Assembly (NCBI GenBank): GCA_963082875.1
Contig: OY720097.1
Location: 5,340,501-5,404,500 of the forward strand
DNA length: 64,000 nucleotides
Origin: Corella eumyota
Taxonomy: Eukaryota; Chordata; Ascidiacea; Phlebobranchia; Corellidae
Reading direction: 5' to 3'
The notes under the pieces were generated by a model, which did not search any database, was not told the DNA's origin, and was given only the letters and a program-made list of their open reading frames with translations. Numbering within the stretch: position 1 is the first letter of the stretch; each line of letters starts with the position of its first letter. This document shows positions 25,301-37,529 of the stretch, piece after piece. The position numbers were made by a program, and so were the translations under genes.

Positions 25301-26130
25301 GTCGCGGTTCATTAATTACCATAGAAACAATGATGGTGTCTATTCTCTTATATGGAAGGCTGTAATCAAAATTTAAACTGCTTGGAGGCATACAGTAGTC
25401 ACAGTATTCAAACTATTACGTTATAGCAAGAATGTGTATTTTTCAATCACCATTGATAAATTATTTTAATTTTTAGTAAAAAATAAATAATTTTTGGAAT
25501 ACTGTGTTTATTGAATTAATTCTCATAGATAACTATTAAGCATTTAATCCTAACCCCTCCCCCCAATATTAACTTTATTGAATTACCCAAATTATGTTAT
25601 GATCAGCTCCAACGAAATAACGTCAAGGGTTGAAAAATATAATGAGTAAATTTGAGTGAGTCACTTTTTAAACATTTTAAAATTAACTTCAGGCTTCGAA
25701 AAATAACTAAAAAACACGCGTAGTTCCTTAAAACTTAAAATTATTTTAAGCATAGGCTTTTTATTTAAAACAAATCACCAAATCCATTGTTTTTTTATAA
25801 CAAATTGACTTCCCATTGTTAAGTTGTCAAGTGGTGACGTCCGTAAAACACAAACGGGTTATCACCCGTATCCAAAATTAGCGCCAAAAATTAACAAAAA
25901 ACATTGAGCGTAGTTTACACAGTAGGCAACTGTTTCCTTACCTCTAATGTGTTTTCTAATGACTGTTGATCAAAGGAAATAAACTCTGGAGACGACACGG
26001 GCGAAAAAGTCGAAGCTTCGGACGAGGTGATCGAAGTTTGGTCAAGGGATTGGGTTGGAAAATGGTTTCCTGCGGGGTTCAGGTTGTTAAAGTTCGGCGC
26101 GTGATAATTCAAAGCTACGGCAGCGGCCAT
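19333..26130 (-). CDS. KLF5-like: Krüppel-like transcription factor, KLF5-like (KLF5/6/7 group)
   Basis: Five coding exons on the minus strand: 26130-25942, 23175-22977, 22869-21667, 20598-20539, 19511-19333; 609 residues. The three C-terminal C2H2 fingers (from about residue 527) are classic KLF fingers: [20 protein letters not shown], then [18 protein letters not shown], then [17 protein letters not shown]. They should bind GC-rich or CACCC boxes in promoters. The segment just before them, [15 protein letters not shown], matches KLF5 closely; AHQRTH and RCFSRSDHL also occur in KLF6/7. The long N-terminal region is rich in Ser, Pro, Asn and His ([10 protein letters not shown]) and presumably holds activation or repression activity. 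Finger 1 is split by the intron after HTG, and fingers 1 and 2 are separated by another. The third intron (19512-20538) contains three CRE palindromes. Exact vertebrate orthology needs a tree. Confidence 0.94.
19919..20207. promoter_or_regulatory. Cluster of three CRE/ATF palindromes in the last KLF intron
   Basis: TGACGTCA occurs at 19919-19926, 19953-19960 and 20200-20207, inside a 1-kb intron. This is the full CREB/ATF consensus. Regulatory activity is inferred from density alone; the same octamer also appears in exons of this window, so it may be common in this genome. Confidence 0.35.
23176..25941 (-). other. Large first coding intron of the KLF5-like gene
   Basis: The 2.77-kb intron between coding exons 1 and 2 carries no SINE and no supported ORF. 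Its lower AT content in places, compared with the introns of RTF1 and TOP3A, and its size in an otherwise compact genome make it a plausible site of cis-regulation. Confidence 0.4.
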
Positions 26131-26420
26131 TGGTGAGCTTTCAATGAGTAGTGTACTTGTTAAGCACGCTTTCCAATATACTTAAAATCGGTCACCTGAA
26201 AAATAAAAAACATTAACTCATTAACTGATATCTTAAAACAAGTTAATTTCTAATACTATATATTAATAGTTGATATATACTTGGCTTATCCTTATACCTG
26301 TGTCTTATAAACTGAACTCTGTTCTGACTAATCATTTTCATTTATACTCTACTCTGAATTAAGTTTATTTATAATTGCTCGATGAACAATCAACTTAATC
26401 ACTGTGGCCGTTGTCAACCA
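26131..26420 (-). other. KLF5-like 5' UTR with a 102-bp intron
   Basis: On the minus strand a donor CAG|GTATAAG ends a noncoding exon at 26298, and an acceptor ATTTTTCAG|GTGACC starts the coding exon at 26195. The intron is 26297-26196. Transcription should start about 26420, some 25-30 bp after the TATA box. An alternative is that the 26195 acceptor receives the tunicate spliced leader. Confidence 0.5.
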
Positions 26421-26444
26421 ATGCTACAAATATGGATCATTTCG

Positions 26445-26452
26445 TATATATA
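26445..26452 (-). promoter_or_regulatory. TATA box of the KLF5-like gene
   Basis: Minus-strand TATATATA flanked by GC-rich sequence (GGGCTC upstream), about 320 bp before the start codon and correctly placed for the inferred noncoding exon ending at 26298. Confidence 0.5.
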
Positions 26453-26499
26453 GAGCCCTGGCCCAGGTATGTTTAATACATTTTTTTCCTTCTCGTTCT

Positions 26500-29400
26500 T
26501 TATTTGCATTAGGCCTTCACACGCTCGACCACTTATCAACACATAACCTGTCATTCCGATAGGCTCTCTTTATTTAAACAAAGTGTCATGAAAAGAAAAG
26601 CCGATTTATTAATGTCCGTTTTTTTGGGCCCTTTTATTCTAACTTTTAATTTTCCTACGTCTTCGCATACCATAAAATGAAAAAAGCCAAGTTTCATTGG
26701 CCAGCTTTATATGCGTTTTAAAGTTTTATGTGTAAGAATTTAATGGAATTTTAAAAGTACACAAAAATACGTCACGCACAAGTCTAATGTTTAACAAGTT
26801 GCGTCAAAAACATGTCGTTATAAAAAACGCTATTTTTCTCTCGCACGCGATTTCCAAGGCAAATAGAAGTTGCCTGCGCGACGTGCATTATGCAGCTTGT
26901 AACTTTATTGAAACCCGGGCAAATATTAACTTTTTAAATTAATTCCGGTGTTTTTCAAAAAGTTGGACTTCAATTTTTGGTGCCGCGTGTTTGCCTACAG
27001 CTCTCGGCCGCACGCAAGTATACCCTTTTCCGTAATAAAGACCGCATTTCTTTTATCTCGGTTTTCAATCGAAAAACATTTGATCCTGCGCTGAACAATC
27101 ATACAACGATTTGGTAAATGAAACTCAATACTTTATATTACCCAGCACACTGCAAGTCACAGTTTCTGTTTTCTAATAGCCAGTCTGAGTTTCCTCATCC
27201 TGTAGTCGGCAATAATTACAAACTAGCTTCAACCTGTGTGTTGGGTTGTGAATGGAACTGTGCGAAATTACCAGTGGCTGGTATATACTTTTAATTGCGA
27301 CCTGTATTATCCGTATTTAGACAGTGTGAAAATTAAAATACTTACTGGAAATTGACGCGTAATTGCAGGGTTCGTTTTCGAGTGTTGAAATGATAATGGT
27401 AGATTATTCTTCTTGCTAAAATGACTTTAATGACACGGCTTTAAGTCGCTGAAAATGTTGATTGAACTTCTTATTATTTCGATGAAAATATCAGCCCTCG
27501 AATTGAGGAGCTTCGTAGGTAAAATATGGCGAAAAATAAGAACGTTTTCTCTTCGTTTATTGCCCTTCGGCAGTCAGCTTTGCTATGGCTTTGGCAAAAA
27601 GTAACTGCCAAAAGCCGGTCTATAAAGTTTTTTCTAAAAATTAATAAAAAAGTTTTTATTTACAAAATGTTATAGTATTTTTTATTACTTTCTATTTTTT
27701 CATGACCTCAGATTTTAGACAAAAATTTTTTCACTTTTTTTATTACTAATTTAATTTTCAACATACAAAAATACAACAGATTTCATATACCTGTAGCTAA
27801 AATATAACCTAACACATTAATAAACGCTGCGTAATTCACAATATTGATATAACCTTAAAAAAAATACTTGTTATAAAAATATTCGCGCGTTACAAAACTT
27901 GACTCTGTCTTATCTTTTGGCGGCGCTCACTATCAAGTACAATTTGATGTACAACATTGCTACGGCAAGACGAAAATAAACTGACGAGAGGCTTCAGGCT
28001 TACATCTATTCCGACAGCACCAGTTGGCTTTCAACATAGTTCTGCGTTTTTCTCGTCTTCGGAATACCAACACAAGAATTATTTCGCGTAAACAACGGCT
28101 GCCAAATTACAGGGTAAGTCTTTTTTTATACTATCTATATATTTTTTGTAATAACCATAATAAAAAATCATGAAAATAAATATATTTATTTAGCATCAAA
28201 TTGTTAGGCTAAAATTTTATCTTCCTCTATTTTTCGGAGAAAAATCTAGAAATTAACTTTTTAATTTAAATAAAACACATAACAAAAGTTCTATAAAATA
28301 AAGCCTCCAGTTTACCACACAATGCCTGCTCTAATACGCCTTGATTCCTTTTGAAATCAATTTTTTGATGTGAACCCCTATTTTCCTTCATCGTCACGCA
28401 TTTTACGCTTGACGGAAAACGGTTTCTTTCCTTGTGACGTCAGCAGCGTGTGTCACGCAAATTGCCTGTTGTGGTGACGGCAAACATATAGGGCTAGATT
28501 CTCGTAAAAAAACAAATAACTCCCTAACTAGTCGGTAAATATAACTTTTTGTGTTTGTGTATATATATGTATACAAGTAGAAAGTTGTGGATATTGATTA
28601 ACGTACCACTTGACCAGTCCTTAACTTCACTACTGGGCACATGTTTAATTAAACTTTCCACTTTTAAAGTTCGATTTTGAGTCCCTAAACGTGGCATACT
28701 AAAAATTTAATACATTTTGTAGTTTTTTAAATGTAATTCCCTATCCGTTGGTACCAGAATGTGCAATCAAAAGTTTGTTTAAAAATTGGAACGATTTTAT
28801 TTCCAAACAGCCAAAATCATGCAACTTTTTAATGAATTTATTTATTTTTTGTGTGAATATTTACAAATCCAAAAGCATATTACCTGGTACAAATCCGACG
28901 GAGGCGTTTTATTGGACACGAATCTCATACACGACTCGCCCAGGCTTAATTACATAGAAACAATATCATACGCTGTCTATCACTGGCGTTCGTATGCTAT
29001 GCTATGGCGATGCGGAAAACAAAGTCGACCATTGTGTTTGCATGGGAATAAGGATCCACGTACTATACAGGTAATAAAACCTGATAATAAATTATACGAT
29101 GGAAAAAGGGGTATAAAAGCGAAATGTCGCAATTAGATCGCCGCAGTTGGAAAAGTAAATGCTGAATTGGACTGTCTGGGATTAGGAAAATAATAATAGA
29201 ATAAGGGTTGCAACATAATTAGGTAATAACGCATTTCTTACGTAACATCGCTAATGGTATTATGGCGTTTCTAAAGTTGGAATTTTTTCTCTTGTCTTCT
29301 CGCTTCGTTGATAATGTTTAAAATTCTGGGATTTGAAAATCTAAAAATAGGGAAATTGGCATTGTATGAGCCTGACTATTGTGAATATTGAGGTCTGGTA

Positions 29401-32400
29401 TTTGTACCCCATATAGGTCTAAAAATATTTCTATTAATATGTTAAAAACGAACCACGCGACAATTAAAAGAACATTAAGCCAATTTATATGTGCCACTGG
29501 GCTACAATAATGGTTCTATTTTTAGAATAATGAAGAATAAATCCTGGCAATGTCACGACATAGGACTTAAATATATTCACAAACTCTAAATACACAAATA
29601 CATTGCATATGTGAAAGTGTAACATTTACATTGGGTGTTTATGGTTATTCTAACGTTAACGCCCATTCGACGTATAGCGTAACAATCCTAGACTTTTCCG
29701 ATCACGTATTCTGTTTATTTAGATGTCTTACGTAAACTTGTTAGTTGATTGGGAGAAATTTCAAGGTTACATCGCAAAATTTATAACGTCGTTAAACAAA
29801 TGATATTGTACACGTTTTATTATTCCGTATCCTAACAAAGTTAAATTAAAACAAATTTGGCATATTTGTTACATTAAGCATGTTTGAAGTTAGCATTGCG
29901 TAATATGAATTATAAAATAGAAATCCAAACTCACAAACAAAAATTTGAGAATGGTTAGCCAAACCTCTTTTTAAATTTTCCATTAAAATCTTTTAAAGTA
30001 AATTGTTTACCATTTTATTCAACTCCATTTTTAACTTTTTTAGAATAATTTTTAGTGACATTTTTGGACATTTTGCTTTTTAGTGACATTTTTGGACAAT
30101 TCCAGTTTTATATTTAGCAATAGACAATATTTTTTCTTATAAATATCATTAAAAATATTTATATATGGTTAACTTGGTTCTTATTTAAAATATGACCTTG
30201 TTTTTGTATTTACACTTATGTCTAGATATGGTTGGTTTTCTCATTGGGTAAACCGATTAAACGGTAACACACCCGCTTACGTTAATATAATGTGGTGTGG
30301 GAAAATCGAGATTTTTTCGAGTCTAAAATTCAGCACCGGAATTAATTTTGTTATAATCTTGATTTTGGCGTCTAATAGGCGCTTAATTTTGTCAAATTTG
30401 TTTGAAATTAGGATTTAAATCGAATATAAGCAAAAATGCTGTTTTTAGATTTTTGTTTGCCAATAACGCGTGTGACTTTAGACAGATTAAGATTTGGAGC
30501 TTCAGTAATTATTCTTTCCAAGTTTGTCGATGGATTTTTACTATTAAAAGGCTATATTCCCCAAGTTTTTTAATTTTTGTAAGATAATTTAAGATTTATA
30601 GGTTTAAAACTTTACCAAACTAACATATCAGATAGTCATGTGTAATACAAATGGTAACCATCATTTTTTAATTTAGAAAAAAACAAATTCTCCTGTTTAT
30701 TTATTTTTTCTCCTTTAATAAATCAAATTGATTAAGTCCGGGTTAACTTTGACGATATTAACCGGAAGATCAAATAAAACTGTAACGTTAAGTAACGTCT
30801 TAAATTAGCCCACGTTCAGTATTTCACACACGTTTTTTCAGGTAATCGCTTCGCCATTTATCAAAGAGGACTCTATAGAATTTATCACGACTTCATTCTA
30901 TCAGCATGTCATATCTTTACGCGTCATTTTCAACGAAAATTGAAAAAAAATCCCTAGTTAACTTATCACTATAAAAATATAGACCACAACATTGCCCTTC
31001 GTTGTAAAACAAAATTTTTGTTCTATCTCGGTTTGGAAAAGTCAACAAAAATGCATAAATTGCTCTTTTTTTAGCATCCCACCACAGTATCCAAAATAGA
31101 AATATTTCGTAAGTGATCGTGGTGCAATTATGAATGAGTTTGCATAAAATACGATCAACATCTTTCATGCACCTTTACCAAATTACAACACGAAAAAAAG
31201 TTAATTCTATGTTTAATCATAAAGCAATACATTGTGTTAGTAATATACACTTGAAGAAAAAAGCTAGGCTGTAATTACGGAGAGTTGTAATTTACTTACA
31301 GCTAGCTTGAGACGTTTTATCACAATGGGGTGGTTTTAATAAACTGGTTGAATATGCTCTTAGAAGGGAAACTTGGCGTTAAAAACGTGATCTTAGCAAT
31401 GACCAAATCGACGTAAATACTTCGCGGTGTAGACGTGAGAAAATATTCACAATCGTCGTTCAGTCCAACTCGGCCTTGCAGCTTTACCAAGTCGCGAATA
31501 TGGGCGGATTAAACATGTTAATTAGCCACTTCTGCATCGTGACGTTCTTAGTTGTGTCTGGCACCAGTTGTAGATTTCGGTATCGAGTCTGCTGGTGTAA
31601 TGACACAACATTATATAAAGTCCCAATTTGCATTTTTTTGAGATGCTTTTCAGGTGTTGTGTCCTGTATAGGAAATCGTGGTTTAAATGATGGTGTATAC
31701 ATGTTAAACGTCTGGTTTATGTGTTATGATAATACACACGAGTTGTTGTTGCGCTTCAAATTCCAATAAGCATTACCCAAAGTCCATATTAAGCCCGCTT
31801 TATATTGTATATTTACGTGACATTGTAATAATTTTAAGTTGTTCAAGGTGTATTCATTTTTTCCCATATCACCACTAAAACAAACAACGTAAAGCTCACG
31901 GAGAATACTATACACACTTCGCTATAACACGTGGTCTGCTGGTGTGTTGGTTACTAGATGACGAAATCAACTGGGTAACCGAGGGGACGGCTTCTCACGC
32001 AAAGTTTACGCAAGCTCCGAGCGTAAATATAGACTTTCCAACGGGGCCATTGTTCAAGGTATACGTAGGCGTATAACGAACGCCGGGCTTGAACAAGAAT
32101 AAACAAAACGTTTAGTCCGTTTGGCTGTACGAAAAAACTGTTTTTTTTTACATTACGTTATCTTTTAACCGATCAAGATAAAAACGGTTTAAAAAATAAA
32201 GACTTCTTTTGCAACGGTTTTATACCATAAAAGGCTCTATAGATCATAATTATAATCTATATATAATTGAAAGCATTTATAGTCGCTGAATCTATATTTA
32301 ATTTGAAACGTTATAGACGCTTTAGCGACAAGGCGTGCTTCAATGTTATGGTGTGTTTTATATTTAGAAAAATACGCAAACTAAGAGAGCATTTTTATTG

Positions 32401-35400
32401 TCTTAGTTACACGCCCTTCTGACCTTCATGCCTACACACAGATTACGGTTGACGTAAAATTTAATTTTTCCCAATTTTACGAGGCTATTCTTATTTTCTT
32501 GTACAGCTTAATGTCAATCTAAATCCAAGAAAGTAAAATCCAAGAAAGGTTTTTATTTGTGTTTCTTTAAATGCCGTGTTTAACATGGAAATTCAGTTCC
32601 TAAAAATATTAAATCTGTTTTACTACGAATTGTTTGTATTGTCTGGTTGTCACATTTCATTTATCAACTTTGACATTTCTTCGTCCAAGCCAAAATCTTC
32701 TAAACAAGTCGGCAATACGTGATCCACATCATTTTTTGTTTTAAGAATTTGTGCGATTCTCTTTCGTGCCAAGCAATTACAATCGTGTAATAAACATTTT
32801 AAAAAGTTTTCCGCGCACACAGAGTACATGGAGCAACTTAACCGCCATGGGAGAATGGCTCGAGTTTTTCCCCGACTGGAAAGTTAAACAAATTAGAAAT
32901 AGGTAATGACACGAATTCTCAATCTTCTTTTAGGCCGGCGCGGGCTGCGTTCCATTGCCAGTCTAAACATTCGTCGAGGTCAGAGACCGTGACCCAGCTT
33001 CGCTGCAGTCACGTGGCCGGCATTGCGAAATGAGTCGCCTTCTCACGGAAGCAGTTTGCAATCAAGCGGAAACTCGTCGTCGCGGTCACGTGTTCTAAGG
33101 GTGGGGGTTTGTTCTTTAATGCAAAACGGAGAAAAGTGGGTTTGCACCAAAAACGGGCCACACAGCGACCACGACACGCGAACAAATTGTAAAAATAGTA
33201 GAAATAAATTCTTAAAAATAAATTCTTCAATTGTTTTTTTTGCGAAAGTCAAGAACTAAAACGGTCGCTCAAAGTTGTAAAAACCCCCTGATCCCACCCA
33301 CTCTGCGTTGTGTAAGTTCGATGATTGAAAACGATAAGCTGTGGCGATGCGTATTCATTCTAGTCAGCGTTTACACAATTAATCAGATTATACCAGCTCA
33401 CGCAAATCGAAATGACTCCGCAAAACGTGCGCCAATATTTGCCCAAAATCTCTGGTCCGTTGTTTGGTCTGTTGTCGGTCCAAATCGAAGCTTATTGTGT
33501 TAAAACTTCGCACTCTATTTTAAGCTTCACAAATAAGGTGATGATTAGAATTTGATTTTGATTTGTATTTGCACAATATGACCGCAATCAAAGCAGACTC
33601 TGCGAGATTTATCATATGATAAGCTCACATTATGAGAAATGTGTATTTTGTAATTTAGGTAGTGGGTCATCCTACAAAGTAAAAAAAATCTTTCTGGCAT
33701 AATTTTTAAATCTTACGCATTTCCAAATACTGATTTATTTAGTTAATATTTAGATTAATTGTATGAAGTATTATATTGGAATATTGGAATTTGTTTTATA
33801 TAAAAGTAATCGAGTGACGATATAAAAAAGGTCATCCAACGATCTGCCAAAATGTCACAACAATTTTAAAAGCTTTTGCGGTCTGCTATTTTTGTCATAT
33901 TTACGATTTTGTTCAAGATTTCGGAAAACTAACCCTGAGGAAGGGATGGGTGAAATATAATACACTACTTTATTCTCGCATGTGGTGTATTTTGCTAAGA
34001 ATTTTAGCTCGAAAAAGTAAAAGTAAGACTCTTGTATCCATCTAGCGGAAAAAAGGAATTGACTTTATATTTTTATTTAGAAAATTAGATAAAGGGTAAT
34101 GTTTTATTTCATGGTTATTATTTGTTAATTTACTATTTTATATTTATTTATGTATCTATAAAATTGTTTTATTAAATAATTTTAGTAATGAAAAACATTA
34201 ATCCAAACAATATTTAGATACCATTTCTCATTACTCTTGGAAAAAATTAAACTAAACTTATTTTCTTGCTATTTTTTACGTCAACGTCTGTTTGTGCGAT
34301 ATGAGTTTAAATCAAAAATTGTTCGAGTGATATCAATGATTCAATAAAAATCTAAAAATCTTGCTTTTTAATTATCTATTACCTGGTGCTCAAGAAAGTT
34401 TAAGAGACCAACTGATCAAACAACAAACTGACAGAGATCGAGCAAACGCATCGAGTGGTTGAGGATGTTTGGTTTATGTTATTAATAAAGACAAACTCTT
34501 GAATGAAGAGTTTATTAACTGCGGTGATAATAATTCCGTCATTTTATTTACAAATCGATAAAAATTCAACTTCAAAGCTCTGGCGCTGAAGAAAAGCGGA
34601 ACATCACGGCATCACTTCCGCTTTCGAATTTTCTCCTTTATTTTACGTTTTTTAAGTATTTGCCAAAGCATTAAAACAAACATTTTTTAATAAAGTCACC
34701 TATTTTTTGACCCCATAGAATATTGCGAAAGTTTCGCATTAATGGTTTTAACGTGAAAGGGGTCAAAAAAGGTTGCTGCTGAGTCACATGGGGCTTTCTC
34801 AATGAAATACGCCCACGCATAATTCACGGTTAGTTTGTTTTATTATTCAACGTAAATACATGTTTTTTATTGAATATTTTGAGGTTACTCGGCTTTATTT
34901 TCTAAAGAATGGCATTGATAGTCACATATCATTACGAAATTTATGCCGCAAAAGATCATGCTTTTTTAAAGGAATTAAAAAAATATTTTTAGTACTTTTT
35001 TTAATTTTTGGGTTTTTAATTAATTTAGAATTAAACGGTTTGACGAGATTTATTTATTACACATCAGATTCGACAAACAAATTGTCAAACTTTGTTGTTT
35101 ATCAAATTTGTGGACCAACAAATTTCACGTAACATCTTTCGTTTTAATATTTAACTTGACAGTTATACGAGGTACGAGGCTAAAAATAAATGTAGTTAGT
35201 GAAATGCTTTTTTTATTTTCAATAATATTTAAACATCCGATGTAAAATTTGTTTAATTACAGTAAAAAATGCAAAAAATACACAAATCTATAAAAGTATT
35301 TCCATGAGTTCTCGTCGAATTTTTACTCAATTTTCATCACACTTAATTACTTGTTAACCTATATATGTTAATAACCAATTAACAAAAGGTCCTGTGAAGC

Positions 35401-37500
35401 ATTATAAGTGAATAACTTTCGAATTACAACATTACGAAGAAGCATTTTAAATCGTAGTAACTCCGAATATACCTAAAGGTAAAATGATGTGAACGCCCTT
35501 GGAGCCAAAACCAAATATTGTCGTTTCTATGAAAACATCTCATTAAATTTAAGAGATGTCAAAACCATTGTTTGGCAGTAATATTGGAATCCCATTGTAA
35601 GCCTATTTACCATTATCTCAATATGAGGTTTAATGAGCTGACATCGCTGTTTGTTGGTCGATGACGTCACGATCAAACACGGCTCGTAAAATTTTAAAGG
35701 TCTTCACCTCGTTGCTTCACACCACATAATTTAATATAGAAAATACTTTAGTAAAGCTAAATTTTTTAAGTTTAATAAAAACTGATAATATTGCTACCAA
35801 ACGTTTTCTAATATGTTTTAAATATTTTTTACTTGAGGCAATCTGAAAGTGCATTAGTTAGTTTGCGAATAACTTAAAAGCTAAACCTAAGTGTTGAATA
35901 ATTCAACACATTTTAATTTTGATCGTTACAATTTTTAAGTGACCATTGACAATTTATTTCAAGTGAAATAAATACATGATCAATTGTCAAGTGTTTCTGT
36001 TTAGGTGGTTTGTTAAATTAGATAACTTTGAGTGGAAAATTGGATATTTCTGTTAACTAAAACAAGTAAGTTTAAATCAGTTTGATAAATATATTTTTTA
36101 CTTAAATTATTATTTAACACTGCGAGTATATATTATAAAACGTTTAAAAACTTTTTTGACTAACTTTGCAATTATACAACGTGCATTTTTTGAAAAATTT
36201 ATAAATTTTTTAAGATAAGTTAGTTGAAAACTAAATTTTGTATTTATATTTAGCTATTTTGCATAATTTTTTGTCTTTTCGAAGTTAATTTGAACTTTTT
36301 TAAAAAATTTAATATGGAATTTAATTAAAAAATTAGCCTAGTTTTTTTTACAAGCAAAGATAAAAATTTATTTGGTTGTTATCGTTAATGCAACGGAATG
36401 CAATAGAAAAAGTTATTTATTTTTATTTCGTTATTAATTTGCACTATAAATATAGTCAGAAGACTTATTAAAAAAAATAATGCAAATTTATTAAAGAGAT
36501 GGGTATTTTGTGTATTTTTCGTCTTCAGAAATGTGTATATTTTACTACCAAAAAATTAAAACTCCCGGTGAGTTCCTCGTGTTGTTTTAGAATGATAAAA
36601 GAACACGTAAGACAAATAAATAAAAATAGTGAAATGTGAAACCTAAATATTAGTTTAAATTAGGGCACTTTAATTTAATTAAGTCATTTAAAATGTCATG
36701 TTAGACGATTTAAATTGCTAACTACACAATAGACCCCGACAGCCGTATTTGATTTTAACAAACAAAACCATTTTATTACAGAATAATTACACAAAAACTT
36801 AACCACTAGTGACGCTGTTAAATAGCTCGCAAATGTCAAACAAGCTTTCCAGCATAAATTCTGCATACCGCAGATAAATATTGATTAATAAAATATCGTT
36901 AAAGCTTGGTATAGGTAGGCTATGTTAAGTGTATATAGGCCGGTAGCCTGTACCGTGCCTAACGACAGTCAATAGCGTCACATAGTAACGCCCATTATGC
37001 CTCAAGTGGGTAAACAATCGAATGTTGACAATGGTGGAATTGTGACGTCATCGTAAAGCGGGCATTTAACAAATGAACGAGCTTAGGTCTGGACTCGCAT
37101 CGAATACAGGCGATACAATGTATACATTTATAATTAATGAATTGGATTAATGTGATATGTGAACATTGTAGCGCAGTTCGCTTCCCTTTAATAAGGAAGG
37201 ATGTTAATAGAATTATAGGCTTGAATTTGTAACCAACGTTCAGTTAAATCAACATGGAATGACCTATACGGCGTTATTGTATAATAGCGTGTAACGTGTT
37301 AGTCAGAATATTGCGAAATTTGAATTGTGTAGAATTTGGGCAGATAGTTGTCAACAGGCAGAAATTGTTATAATAAAGCATAAGGAAATATATGATTATT
37401 TAGTTAGGATAAATTAGTATCATGTTTTATTTTAACCAAATGTAATCAAGTAAAATTCCTAACTTTAAATTTAAGAAGCCCAGTTGACTCTATTTAGTTA
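26500..37500. other. 11-kb gene-free interval upstream of the KLF gene
   Basis: No ORF here has family resemblance or joins across splice sites; the longest (116 codons at 28786-29136) reads like chance. Patches of more complex sequence (about 28.0-28.5, 32.9-33.5, 35.5-35.7 and 36.8-37.2 kb) alternate with long AT runs. Full CRE palindromes occur near 28437, 35663 and 37045. A 24-bp direct repeat based on TTTTTAGTGACATTTTTGGA lies near 30050-30100. I found no SINE copies in the interval, unlike the flanking gene introns. Confidence 0.4.
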
Positions 37501-37529
37501 CAAAATAGTAATTTGCTTAAACTTTAATT

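Noticed and set aside
28748-29136. Two overlapping ORFs (69 and 116 codons) in the gene-free interval
   Set aside because: Composition looks random, no splice partner was found and no motif was recognised.
31476-31769. 97-codon ORF with a hydrophobic, signal-peptide-like start and many cysteines
   Set aside because: A minus-strand ORF overlaps it, no recognisable domain is present and no exon joins it; too weak to call a secreted peptide gene.
33231-33503. 90-codon ORF with a hydrophobic segment
   Set aside because: No family match and no splice context; similar ORFs occur by chance in this interval.
34860-35132. 90-codon ORF starting MFFIEYFEV
   Set aside because: Phe/Ile/Leu-rich translation of AT-rich DNA, typical of non-coding sequence.
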